A stretch of 64,000 nt of DNA from Nitrospira sp. (GTDB lineage Bacteria > Nitrospirota > Nitrospiria > Nitrospirales > Nitrospiraceae): contig JARFXO010000003.1 of the NCBI GenBank assembly GCA_029194665.1, positions 186,001 through 250,000 on the forward strand, written 5' to 3'. Positions 7,779 to 15,594 of the stretch are shown piece by piece. Under the pieces are notes generated by a model. The model was not told where the DNA came from and searched no databases. It saw only the letters and a program-made list of their open reading frames with translations. A program made the position numbers and the translations under genes. Within the stretch, counting starts at the first letter, position 1, and each line of letters opens with the position of its first letter.

Positions 7779-8159
7779 ATGCCGGCCGATCCAAACATGA
7801 AAATCCTCGTGGTTGATGACATGGTGACGATGAGAAGAATCGTCAAGAATATTCTGAAGCAGTTGGGATTCGCCAATATAGATGAGGCGGAAAACGGACA
7901 AGAGGCGCTGCAGAAGCTGCGAACAGACACCTTCGGCTTCGTGGTGTCCGACTGGAACATGCCGGTCATGACGGGCATCGACATGCTTCGTGCGATTCGA
8001 GCGGACGAGAAGATCAAGACAACGCCCGTCTTGATGGTGACCGCCGAGGCGCAACAAAGCAACTTGGCCGAGGCAGTGCAAGTGGGTGTCAACAACTATG
8101 TCGTCAAGCCATTCACAGCCGAGACTTTGCAGGAAAAGATTGCGAAAATCTTCAAGTAA
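7779..8159 (+). CDS. cheY: chemotaxis response regulator CheY
   Basis: A 126-residue stand-alone receiver. All catalytic residues are present: the acidic pair D13-D14 (ILVVDDM), phospho-acceptor D58 (VVSDWNMP), T88 (LMVTAEA) and K110 (YVVKPF). The 'SDWNMPVMTGIDMLRAIR' helix-4 lead is that of a true motor-binding CheY rather than a transcription-factor receiver. CheY-P made by CheA binds the flagellar switch. An AAAAGGAGG site precedes the ATG, and cheZ, motA and motB follow in the same direction. Confidence 0.95.
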   Translation: MPADPNMKILVVDDMVTMRRIVKNILKQLGFANIDEAENGQEALQKLRTDTFGFVVSDWNMPVMTGIDMLRAIRADEKIKTTPVLMVTAEAQQSNLAEAVQVGVNNYVVKPFTAETLQEKIAKIFK

Positions 8160-8206
8160 CCCGTGATCAAACAGATCCGTGTTTGCACTGGGATAGGGGG
8201 AAGGTT

Positions 8207-8794
8207 GTGCAGAATCAAGAACCTAAATTAGTCGAAGAACTCGGGGCCTTGACTCGTTTTGTGGATAACGCGATGAAAGCCATCTCGGCAGCCACCCCGC
8301 AGATCATTTCCAGCAGTACTCAGCTGCCGACCGCTGCCTCCCATTTGAGCGATCTGAGCAAGATGACGGAGGATGGCACACTTGAGGTGATGCGTTTAAC
8401 GGAGATGATTCAGGATCATCACGGGCAGATGGCCAACGACCTCTCCTCGGTCGTCGAGGTCTTACAGGCGATGGATTGCGCGACCCTTGCAGTACGTCTC
8501 GAGAAGGTGACCTCTGTCCTCGCTCGGGACGGCAAATGTCTGACGGAGATCATGACCGCCCTATCCTTTCAAGATCTGGTGGCTCAACGGGTGAAGAAAC
8601 TTGTTGCCATTCTCGACGAAGTGCAAGGACGGCTGATGGAGCTTGTGGTCGTGTTCGGATTTCAGGAAAGTTGCGAGGTGGCACGTGATACCGGCACAGC
8701 CGGACAGTTACTCAAACAACTTGAGGAATCGAAAACGACGGGCATGAAGCAGAAGGTTGCCGACGACATCCTGGCTCAGCTCGGATTCAAATGA
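8207..8794 (+). CDS. cheZ: CheY-P phosphatase CheZ
   Basis: A 195-residue CheZ. The catalytic signature is visible as 'LSFQDLVAQRVKKLV', where the Asp and Gln of DxxxQ match the CheZ residues that position the attacking water on CheY-P. The rest is a long helical hairpin, and the C-terminal tail (DDILAQLGFK) resembles the CheZ peptide that docks on CheY. The frame is open from a TTG at 8183, but the GGGGGAAGG site at 8196-8204 fits a GTG start at 8207. It lies directly after cheY and before motA. Confidence 0.9.
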   Translation: MQNQEPKLVEELGALTRFVDNAMKAISAATPQIISSSTQLPTAASHLSDLSKMTEDGTLEVMRLTEMIQDHHGQMANDLSSVVEVLQAMDCATLAVRLEKVTSVLARDGKCLTEIMTALSFQDLVAQRVKKLVAILDEVQGRLMELVVVFGFQESCEVARDTGTAGQLLKQLEESKTTGMKQKVADDILAQLGFK

Positions 8795-8806
8795 GGCGCC
8801 CGCACA

Positions 8807-9577
8807 ATGGATATTGCAACAGTACTCGGGATCGTGATCGCGTTGGGTTCCATCGTTGGGGGGCAAGTGCTGGAAGGCGGCCACGTGAGTTCGATCCTGC
8901 AGCTGACCGCCTTTATCATCGTGATCGGTGGGACGGTCGGAGCGATCTGTATCCAGAATCCGCTGCCGGTCGTCATCAAGGCGGTCGGGGCCCTGTCTCT
9001 GGCGCTTTTCGGCCATCACATCGACAATAAGGGCACGATCAAGTTGATCTTGGATCTCGCAAACCTCTCGCGAAAGCAGGGGTTGCTGGCGCTCGAGGGA
9101 AAATTGAAAGACATCAAAGACCCCTTCATAAAGAAAGGAATTCAGCTGATTGTTGACGGCACCGAACCGAAAGCTGTGCATGAGATTCTCGAAATTGAAG
9201 TGGAACACCATGAGGAACAAGGCATGATTGCGGCCAAGGTCTGGGAAGCAGCCGGAGGATACGCCCCAACGGTCGGCATCCTTGGCGCGGTGCTGGGGTT
9301 GATTCATGTGATGGAAAATCTCGCTGATCCCTCGAAACTTGGCAGCGGGATCGCGGTCGCGTTCGTCGCGACGATCTATGGCGTGGGGGCGGCGAACCTC
9401 TTCTTCCTCCCCGTTGCCAACAAGATCAAGCTGAAGCTGAAAGAGGAAGCGGGGGGCCGCAACCTGATCATCATGGGGCTCGTCGGGCTCGCCCATGGTG
9501 AAAATCCGCGGTTGCTGCAAGAAAAGTTGGAGAGTGTCCTTCCACACAGCGAACGTACGAAAGAGACAAAGAAGTGA
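8807..9577 (+). CDS. motA: flagellar stator protein MotA
   Basis: A 256-residue MotA/PomA, the inner-membrane part of the ion-driven stator. Four hydrophobic segments are seen: about 4-20, 31-50, 147-168 and 180-203, with a large cytoplasmic loop between the second and third that carries the charged helices that touch FliG. The family pattern 'GGYAPTVGILGAVLGLIHVM' leading into TM3 is intact. The gene starts 12 bases after cheZ. The stop codon is part of a 10-bp inverted repeat that reaches into the motA-motB spacer. Confidence 0.95.
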   Translation: MDIATVLGIVIALGSIVGGQVLEGGHVSSILQLTAFIIVIGGTVGAICIQNPLPVVIKAVGALSLALFGHHIDNKGTIKLILDLANLSRKQGLLALEGKLKDIKDPFIKKGIQLIVDGTEPKAVHEILEIEVEHHEEQGMIAAKVWEAAGGYAPTVGILGAVLGLIHVMENLADPSKLGSGIAVAFVATIYGVGAANLFFLPVANKIKLKLKEEAGGRNLIIMGLVGLAHGENPRLLQEKLESVLPHSERTKETKK

Positions 9578-9638
9578 AATATGAAAAATAAAAAGTGAAG
9601 CGTCATATTTCAAGTCCAAGCTGTACGTCTCACTTTTT
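9575..9638 (+). repeat. two interleaved inverted repeats between motA and motB
   Basis: TGAAATATGA (9575-9584, starting with the motA stop) is the exact reverse complement of TCATATTTCA (9603-9612). AAAAAGTGA (9590-9598) is the exact reverse complement of TCACTTTTT (9630-9638). The pairs interleave (A-B-A'-B'), so the RNA can form one hairpin or the other, or a pseudoknot, but not two nested stems. The spacer is unusually AT-rich for the window. Confidence 0.7.
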
Positions 9639-9661
9639 CACCTCTAACGATTTACACGCTT

Positions 9662-10510
9662 ATGGCGAAGCATAAACACGAAGAACACGAAAATCACGAG
9701 CGCTGGCTGGTCTCGTATGCCGATTTCATTACCTTACTGTTTGCGTTCTTCGTCGTGATGTACTCGATCTCGTCGGTCAACATCGGAAAGTACCGAACTG
9801 TCAGCGAATCGATCAAGGCGGCGTTGAATCCGCTCGTTAACCACTCGGGTGCGAATCAGGTAATCAGCGTCGGCGAAGCAAAACCAGCGCTGCAAGGGCG
9901 GAATCCAACCGACGCCAAGGAAGTCATGATCCGCCGTATCCGCCAATTAGCCCAAGTCATTAAAGACAAGCAACTGAGAGACATGGTGGCGTTCGTCACC
10001 GTCGTGCAGACGATCAATGGAGACATCGTAATTACCATTCCTGATCGTCTACTGTTTACCAGTGGAGAAGCGACTGTCAGAGCGGAAGCCCTCCCTTTTC
10101 TCGAAGGATTAGGCGGAGCCATCCTGGAAATGAACCGACATGCCCGTGTCGAAGGACATACGGATAATGTTCCAATTCGGACGGCACAATTTCCTTCTAA
10201 TTGGGAACTGTCGGCCGCTCGAGCAGTAATGGTTGTACGGGTATTGTCGGAGCTGTACGGAGTATCGGCGGATCACCTGGCGGCCGTGGGGCATGCCGAT
10301 ACCAGACCCGTGACGGCGAACGCTGATGCGGAACAGAGGGCTAAGAATCGTCGAGTCGAAGTCGTGATTCTTGAGCAAGCGCCTCCGGTTCCCCTTCTCC
10401 AAACAGCGGATAAGACGGACATACCTAAGCAACCGACTGACGAATCGCCGCCGAGCGCGTCGCAGCCTGGTCCTGAGTTGCTCGGTGAAGGTCGACTCCG
10501 GACGCCGTAG
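9662..10510 (+). CDS. motB: flagellar stator protein MotB
   Basis: A 282-residue MotB. The single membrane segment (about 16-36) starts with the ion-path aspartate D21 in 'WLVSYADFITLLFAFFVVMY'. The periplasmic OmpA-like peptidoglycan-binding domain has 'HARVEGHTDNVPI', 'NWELSAARA' and 'NRRVEVVI'. The last 35 residues are a Pro/Ser-rich tail. MotB anchors the stator to peptidoglycan and with MotA forms the ion channel. motA is 84 bases away, farther than the usual overlap, and I see no clear Shine-Dalgarno before the ATG. Confidence 0.95.
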   Translation: MAKHKHEEHENHERWLVSYADFITLLFAFFVVMYSISSVNIGKYRTVSESIKAALNPLVNHSGANQVISVGEAKPALQGRNPTDAKEVMIRRIRQLAQVIKDKQLRDMVAFVTVVQTINGDIVITIPDRLLFTSGEATVRAEALPFLEGLGGAILEMNRHARVEGHTDNVPIRTAQFPSNWELSAARAVMVVRVLSELYGVSADHLAAVGHADTRPVTANADAEQRAKNRRVEVVILEQAPPVPLLQTADKTDIPKQPTDESPPSASQPGPELLGEGRLRTP

Positions 10511-10558
10511 CCCTACCGTAGGTTCCCACAGGCAGCCTGACTCTCAAGTCTCGTTCGA

Positions 10559-10912
10559 ATGAAACCGACAGTACGTGTCAGTAACCTCAGCAAAGTGGCT
10601 TCACGATCGATGACAACGGAACCGGCTCCATCTCAAACGAAGCGGACTGAAGATCAAAATCCCCGACACCTCGCCCTCAAGGGCGATCTCACCATCTTTG
10701 AGGTGACGGAGTTCAAGGCATCTCTGATGAAGCTGCTTGCAAATGAGGGGTTGGTGTCATTGGATCTCAGCGGCGTTGCACGAGTGGACGCGGCGGCGAT
10801 TCAGCTGATGCTGGCAGCACGCAAGCAAGGACGCATGATCGTGATGGGGATCTCCGATGACCTTCAGACGAAACTGAATCACTTGGGATTGGCCGATCCT
10901 CTGAGCGAGTGA
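10559..10912 (+). CDS. STAS domain protein of the chemotaxis cluster
   Basis: A 117-residue single STAS domain after about 30 variable residues: 'ALKGDLTIFEVTEFKASLM', then 'GLVSLDLSGVARVDAAAIQL'. In anti-sigma antagonists the loop reads DSSG or DS[ST]; here it reads DAAA, so there is no serine to phosphorylate. STAS proteins just before cheA occur in several phyla and their role there is not established. An ATG at 10610 is an alternative start; neither start has a good ribosome site. It is 48 bases after motB and precedes a broken cheY-like gene. Confidence 0.75.
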   Translation: MKPTVRVSNLSKVASRSMTTEPAPSQTKRTEDQNPRHLALKGDLTIFEVTEFKASLMKLLANEGLVSLDLSGVARVDAAAIQLMLAARKQGRMIVMGISDDLQTKLNHLGLADPLSE

Positions 10913-11062
10913 GAACCCTACTGCGGGTGCTGAGACGGTATCGGACACAGGTTCGAAGCGCAATCGAGAGGTGCGAGGGGGGCCGGGACTGTGTGCTATG
11001 AATTCTTCGGAGAACCACAACAGAAGGTTCGCGCATCCTTAGGCCGCCGTTGAAGCGGCACT

Positions 11063-11450
11063 CAGTGCGCTTCTTGAGCATCATCGAGCAGGGGAGTCGC
11101 TTCCGGAGCGTGCCATGCGCTTGAGGCCGATTTGAAAGCCCAGATGACAGCCCTCTTTTACCGTCGTCGAAGCAGAGCATGGGAAAGATGCTATGAGTAA
11201 AGTTGCAGCAGAGCCCAAGTTGGATATCATCGTGACCGATCTGGATATGCCGGAGATGGACGGGATCACGCTCATCAAAGCATTACGGAAATTGAACGCG
11301 TTCAGATTCGCACCGATCTTCATGCTCACGACCGAGTCGGCGTCTGACAAGAAACAGGTAGGAAAAGAAGCCGGTGTAACGGGCTGGATCGTCAAACCGT
11401 TCAACTCGGACATCCTACTGAAAACGATCGCCAAAGTATTGTCGGCATAG
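11063..11450 (+). pseudogene. cheY-like receiver gene with ruined 5' part
   Basis: An 85-codon frame from ATG 11193 gives the receiver from strand 3 on: phospho-acceptor Asp in 'DIIVTDLDMPEMDGITLIKA', Thr in 'FMLTTE' and Lys in 'WIVKPF'. The first third, including the acidic pair, is absent. Upstream of the ATG the same frame still reads TVVEAEHGKDA, which is the normal end of helix 1/strand 2 of a CheY, but it hits a TGA at 11145 and no ILIVDDS-like start can be found in any frame. I read this as a CheY gene that lost its 5' third (the left limit given is approximate). A short expressed fragment is possible, but it could not bind Mg2+ normally. Confidence 0.7.
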
Positions 11451-11622
11451 CGGCGCGAACCCGTCGTGCGAGGAGCGTTCGCGTCGGAGTTTTAAGTTGC
11501 AGGTCGAAGTTTCATGATGGAATCAGAAACCTGAGACTTGAAACCCAAGACTTAGACCCTACCAATGAAACAACGCAGCTCTCGCTGAGTCACGATGACC
11601 CTCACGGAGGACAAGGCAGAAG

Positions 11623-13791
11623 ATGAACAACGAGTTCGCACAATTTCAGGACGCGTTCTTTGAGGAGGCGGCTGAGCATCTCGCGGTCGTTGAAGAAGGG
11701 CTCCTGAAATTGGAACAGCACCCGGAGGATCTCGACCTTCTCAATAAGGTCTTTCGCTCGGCCCATTCGATCAAAGGCACAGCCGGCATGTTCGGCTTTA
11801 ATGCGGTTGCGGAATTTACCCACAAGATTGAGACGTTGCTTGATTTACTCCGGAATGGGCGGAAGGCGGTTTCTCCATCCATCGCGGATCTCCTCTTAGA
11901 GGCACTCGATTGCTTGAAGATGCTGATCCAATCAACAAAGTCAGGCGCGGCGATTGACGACAAAACCGTCGAGAGACTCGCTGGAGAGTTGGCCTCATCG
12001 AGTGCGTCGGACTCGCAGGCGTCGGCAGTGAATGTGAATAGGACAAATGCGCAACCTGTTTCAGGCGAAAATTGTGGTGGAGATCAGACTTTTGCGATCA
12101 AGTGGATCCCTCCGGAATGGTTATTTCAACGAGGGCTCGACCCGCTTCAAACGTTCAAAGAACTAAAAAGCATTGGCGTCCTAACCGGAGTCACGCTCGA
12201 TATGTCTCGAGTACCGGAGCTTGGCTGCATCGATCCGGAGACCTGCTACTTGTCATGGACCATGCAACTGACAACAAGCAAAGATCAGAAGGTAATCGAG
12301 TCCGTCTTCGAATGTGTCAGAGAAGACAGCGCGCTATTAATCCAGCCGCTTGAAGGCGCAGGAGAGCGAGCGCAGAATCTTGTAACGGAAGCAGACTTCT
12401 CCGCCGAACCAGAAGCTCCCAAACTGCTTGGGCAAATTCTCGTGGAAGGTGGCGTGGTTTCTCACGACGAGCTTGATCGCGCGCTGAGAGAACAAGAGCG
12501 GGTAGGAGAAATTCTTGTCAAACAAAAGGTGGTCACCCGCCAACAGATCGAACAGGCGCTGCAGAAACAACGTCAGCAGGAATTCCGCGCGCTGGCGAAA
12601 AAACCGGATGCCACCTCCATCCGCGTTGATACGGCAAAGATTGACAGGCTTATCAACTTGGTGGGTGAGCTGGTGATCACCCAATCTATGCTGAACGATT
12701 TGGGGTCTCGATTCGAGATGCGGCAGTTGCCGGTGTTATTGGAGCGTATGGTGGAACTGCAACGGAACACTCGAGAAATTCAAGAACGTGTCATGAGCAT
12801 CCGCATGTTGCCCATCGGTACCGTATTTGCCAAGTTTCCTCGGCTCGTGCGCGACCTTTCAGCCAAAACAGGCAAGAAGATCCAACTCATCCTGTCCGGA
12901 GAAGAGACGGAATTGGACAAGACGGTCATCGAGTCCATCGGCGATCCGCTCATTCACTTGATAAGGAATTCGGCCGATCATGGATTGGAGCTTCCGGAAG
13001 AGCGATTGGACAATAATAAACAAGCGGTCGGGACGATCCGGCTCAATGCGTTCCATGAGGGCGGAAACATCTGCATCACAGTGGAGGACGATGGGCGTGG
13101 ATTGGACCGCGACAAGATTGTGGCGAAGGCAAACAAGCAAGGCTTGATCAGCGACAGCGATAAACTGGCAGATGATCAAATCTGGCCGTTGATCTTCAAA
13201 CCAGGATTTTCAACCGCGGAGAGAATATCGGACGTGTCGGGTCGTGGTGTGGGCATGGATGTGGTGAAGCGAAACATCGAAAGTCTGGGAGGGACAGTCA
13301 GTATCAGAACCACCAAGGGTAAGGGCACCATATTCATACTCAAGCTGCCGCTCACGTTGGCGATCATTGACGGCATGACGGTGCGGGTCGGGAAGGAAAC
13401 CTACATCGTGCCGCTCCTGTCCGTACTCGAGTCGATCCAACCTAAAGCCGAATTGATCAAAACCGTGGTCGGCAAGGGTGAACTCATTAATGTTCGAAGC
13501 ATCTACATCCCGATCGTGCGATTGTACGAAGTCTTCGCGAGCGAGTCACAGCATAGGGATCCCAAGGAGGCTATTCTGCTCATTCTGGAGACGGAAGGGG
13601 AGCGGGTGGCGATTATGGTGGATGAAATTCTTGGACAACAGCAGGTTGTCATCAAAAGCATAGAGCAGAATTTTCGTAAGGTCGAAGGCATCGCCGGTGC
13701 AACAATTCTTGGAGATGGCAGGGTCGGGTTCATTGTCGATGTACGTGGCGTGCTCGAAATCGCTCGCCACGGTCATCCGGTTGCAGCTTGA
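11623..13791 (+). CDS. cheA: chemotaxis histidine kinase CheA
   Basis: A 722-residue CheA. P1/Hpt domain about 1-105 with the phospho-histidine H48 in 'RSAHSIKGTAGMFGF'. Then a CheY-binding type middle region, and at about 267-320 two short helix-turn repeats ('LLGQILVEGGVVSHDELDRA' and 'VGEILVKQKVVTRQQIEQAL') that look like the MshEN/GspE N-terminal motif. P3 dimerisation starts at about 330 ('KIDRLINLVGELVITQSM'). The kinase P4 has the N box 'HLIRNSADHGLE' (about 445) and G1 DDGRGLD (about 488). The P5 CheW-like domain is at about 585-715. All catalytic motifs look intact. cheW follows at once. Confidence 0.96.
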   Translation: MNNEFAQFQDAFFEEAAEHLAVVEEGLLKLEQHPEDLDLLNKVFRSAHSIKGTAGMFGFNAVAEFTHKIETLLDLLRNGRKAVSPSIADLLLEALDCLKMLIQSTKSGAAIDDKTVERLAGELASSSASDSQASAVNVNRTNAQPVSGENCGGDQTFAIKWIPPEWLFQRGLDPLQTFKELKSIGVLTGVTLDMSRVPELGCIDPETCYLSWTMQLTTSKDQKVIESVFECVREDSALLIQPLEGAGERAQNLVTEADFSAEPEAPKLLGQILVEGGVVSHDELDRALREQERVGEILVKQKVVTRQQIEQALQKQRQQEFRALAKKPDATSIRVDTAKIDRLINLVGELVITQSMLNDLGSRFEMRQLPVLLERMVELQRNTREIQERVMSIRMLPIGTVFAKFPRLVRDLSAKTGKKIQLILSGEETELDKTVIESIGDPLIHLIRNSADHGLELPEERLDNNKQAVGTIRLNAFHEGGNICITVEDDGRGLDRDKIVAKANKQGLISDSDKLADDQIWPLIFKPGFSTAERISDVSGRGVGMDVVKRNIESLGGTVSIRTTKGKGTIFILKLPLTLAIIDGMTVRVGKETYIVPLLSVLESIQPKAELIKTVVGKGELINVRSIYIPIVRLYEVFASESQHRDPKEAILLILETEGERVAIMVDEILGQQQVVIKSIEQNFRKVEGIAGATILGDGRVGFIVDVRGVLEIARHGHPVAA

Positions 13792-13850
13792 GCATCCGTC
13801 ACCCTGAGTCAGCGAAACAGCGAGAAGAGAGCTTCTATGGAGGGGCAGCT

Positions 13851-14399
13851 ATGGACAAGAAAATCAATGACCTCAATCAGCAAGCAGGATTGAGCACAGA
13901 CGGGAGCCAGTTCTTGACATTCAGTCTTGGAGAAGATCTCTATGGTGTCGATATTCTCCGTGTGCAGGAGATCAAGGGGTATACGGTCGTGACCAAAATT
14001 CCGAATACACCGCCTCATATCAAGGGAGTTTTGAATCTGCGCGGAACCATCGTGCCCATTATCGAGCTACGGACTAAATTCCGTATGCCGACAATCGACT
14101 ACACGGCGTTGACCGTCATCGTCGTGGTGGTGGTGCAGGCCAAAGTGATGGGGTTGGTAGTTGATGCGGTATGGGACGTGCTCGACATCGAGAAAAAGGA
14201 TATTCAGTCGGTACCGGATTTCGGGAATAAGGTCGACGTGACGTTCTTGAACGGGATTGGAAAGTCCGGCGACAAACTGGTGTCACTGTTGGACCTCGAC
14301 CGGTTGTTACTGGATTTAGTCGGGAAAGATTCATCCAAGGATTTGCCGGTGGTGCTCTCAGCGCAAGGAGCCGGACCGAACGGCATGTCCGGCTACTAA
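13851..14399 (+). CDS. cheW: chemotaxis coupling protein CheW
   Basis: A 182-residue CheW that links receptors to CheA. The core reads 'LTFSLGEDLYGVDILRVQEI' (with Q for L at the start: QFLTFSLGED), 'IPNTPPHIKGVLNLRGTIVP' and 'IELRTKF', all typical. The frame is open from a TTG overlapping the cheA stop, but a GGAGGGG site fits the ATG at 13851. The protein is about 20 residues longer at the C-terminus than a minimal CheW. It is the last intact gene before a degenerate 1.1-kb stretch. Confidence 0.95.
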   Translation: MDKKINDLNQQAGLSTDGSQFLTFSLGEDLYGVDILRVQEIKGYTVVTKIPNTPPHIKGVLNLRGTIVPIIELRTKFRMPTIDYTALTVIVVVVVQAKVMGLVVDAVWDVLDIEKKDIQSVPDFGNKVDVTFLNGIGKSGDKLVSLLDLDRLLLDLVGKDSSKDLPVVLSAQGAGPNGMSGY

Positions 14400-14507
14400 T
14401 CTGGCGGCCATGCCATAGCGGAAAGTGATCCCCTATGGCGAAACGTGAACGAAGCTCCGGTCAGCCGCCGGTCTTGAAACAGATGCGATCATTGTCGAAG
14501 GGTCGGC

Positions 14508-14545
14508 AGTAACGCGCCCCGCCCGGAAGGGCGGGGTGCGTTACT
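14508..14545 (+). terminator. 17-bp hairpin downstream of cheW
   Basis: Arm 14508-14524 (AGTAACGCGCCCCGCCC) pairs with 14529-14545 over 17 positions with one G-U pair and a GGAA tetraloop. It lies 108 bases after the cheW stop and could end the cheA-cheW transcript. No T-run follows, so the mode would not be classic rho-independent. It could equally be a small mobile-repeat remnant or a structured RNA end. Confidence 0.6.
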
Positions 14546-14739
14546 CCGAGCTGCGCGGATACGACACACTCGAGCTTCTGGCCAGACTCCTCACCATGAT
14601 GGCGCATTCGGAAGAGATACCGGAACATCTTGTATTGTGGGACGAGGTGTTTCGCCGGAACGAGTGTTCAAATGTAGGAAGGCCCTGTCGTTATCGTGGG
14701 AAGGAAGTTCGGCTGGTGGGGGCCGCGATATTTGCGAGG

Positions 14740-15070
14740 GTAAGCTCTTGGAGGCTGAGCGGCCTCGCCATACGGAAGAGCTGCAGAATCAGATTGCCGA
14801 GCGAACCGATGAGATCGTCAGACTGAAATCGCAGCGAGCGCAGATTGAACATCTGTGGTGATGGATCGCTTAGCCGCCGGTTCGCGCATGAAATCAACCA
14901 CCCGATCACCGGGATCAAGAACGCTTTTGTGCTTGTGAAACAGGTGGAAGAGCCCCCCATGCCCGCGCCGAATTCATCGGCATGTTCAATCGTGAGATCG
15001 CTCGAGTCGCATCCGACGTCCATGCTGGCGCTGGTCCGATGTCGCTCGCGAAGGACGGTCGCTCCTCACG
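14740..15070 (+). pseudogene. remnant of a sensor histidine kinase gene
   Basis: Three pieces in two alternating frames read as consecutive parts of one histidine kinase. First a coiled coil 'LLEAERPRHTEELQNQIAER' running on to 'IVRLKSQRAQIEHL' (about 14740-14858). One frame over comes the H box 'RFAHEINHPITGIKNAFVLV' (about 14872-14931). Back in the first frame comes 'EFIGMFNREIARVASD' (about 14970-15017), the second DHp helix. No ATP-binding domain (N, G1, G2 boxes) follows. The frame changes and the missing catalytic domain make this a decayed gene rather than a working kinase, unless sequencing errors are involved. Flanks 14546-14739 and 15071-15194 hold nothing I recognise. Confidence 0.7.
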
Positions 15071-15194
15071 CATGTGAGGATTGCATCGGTGGTGTTTATC
15101 TCTGTACCGATGGAGCTCTCAAACATCCCTTCCCGAAGCACTCCTTCTCATGGCCCTCCGTTGTTCTGACCGCGAGCTTGTCTTCCGTCGCCGC

Positions 15195-15221
15195 TTAAGC
15201 TTTCCCATCCCAAACCGATAG
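15195..15221 (+). promoter_or_regulatory. sigma-28-like promoter before the chemoreceptor gene
   Basis: TTAAGCTT at 15195-15202, an 11-base spacer, then ACCGATAG at 15214-15221. The motif resembles the site before cheR (TTAAGATT, 12, ACCGATAG), which supports both. The receptor start is 373 bases downstream, so a long untranslated leader is implied; bases 15222-15594 otherwise hold no gene I can support. Confidence 0.5.
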
Positions 15222-15594
15222 AGTGTCAGTCAAGGTGTAGGATGCCGGTCGAGCAAACGGCTCAAAATGTTTGAGTAGGGCAGGGAAGGGACCTGTCAGT
15301 TGACGGCGCACCCAGGGGACACTCGAAACTAAGCGTCTCATGGATGCGCTGTCTTATCGTTGAACCGAGCCACATTTTGACCTCCTCGGACGAACGGAGC
15401 GCAGCGTGAACAAGTGTTTCAACTTGCGGACCAAGTTCAAATCGATTGCCACATTGTAACGAGGGGAATGCTCTTTGTGTGTTTTGCGGCGGTGCCCATG
15501 TTCGGCGTGGCTCAGTTGAGCGAACACAATGAAAGGGGTATAGCAGACTGGAAATTCCAAGAAGGTCTGGCCGGCGGCGCTTGAGGGAGGCCCT

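Noticed and set aside
8708..9619. A 303-codon minus-strand frame across motA
   Set aside because: It is antisense to a certain motA, has biased composition and resembles no protein; it mirrors the codon pattern of the plus strand.
14536..14826. A 96-codon frame after the cheW hairpin as a real gene
   Set aside because: No ribosome site, no recognisable domain, and it overlaps in another frame the coiled-coil part of the kinase remnant.
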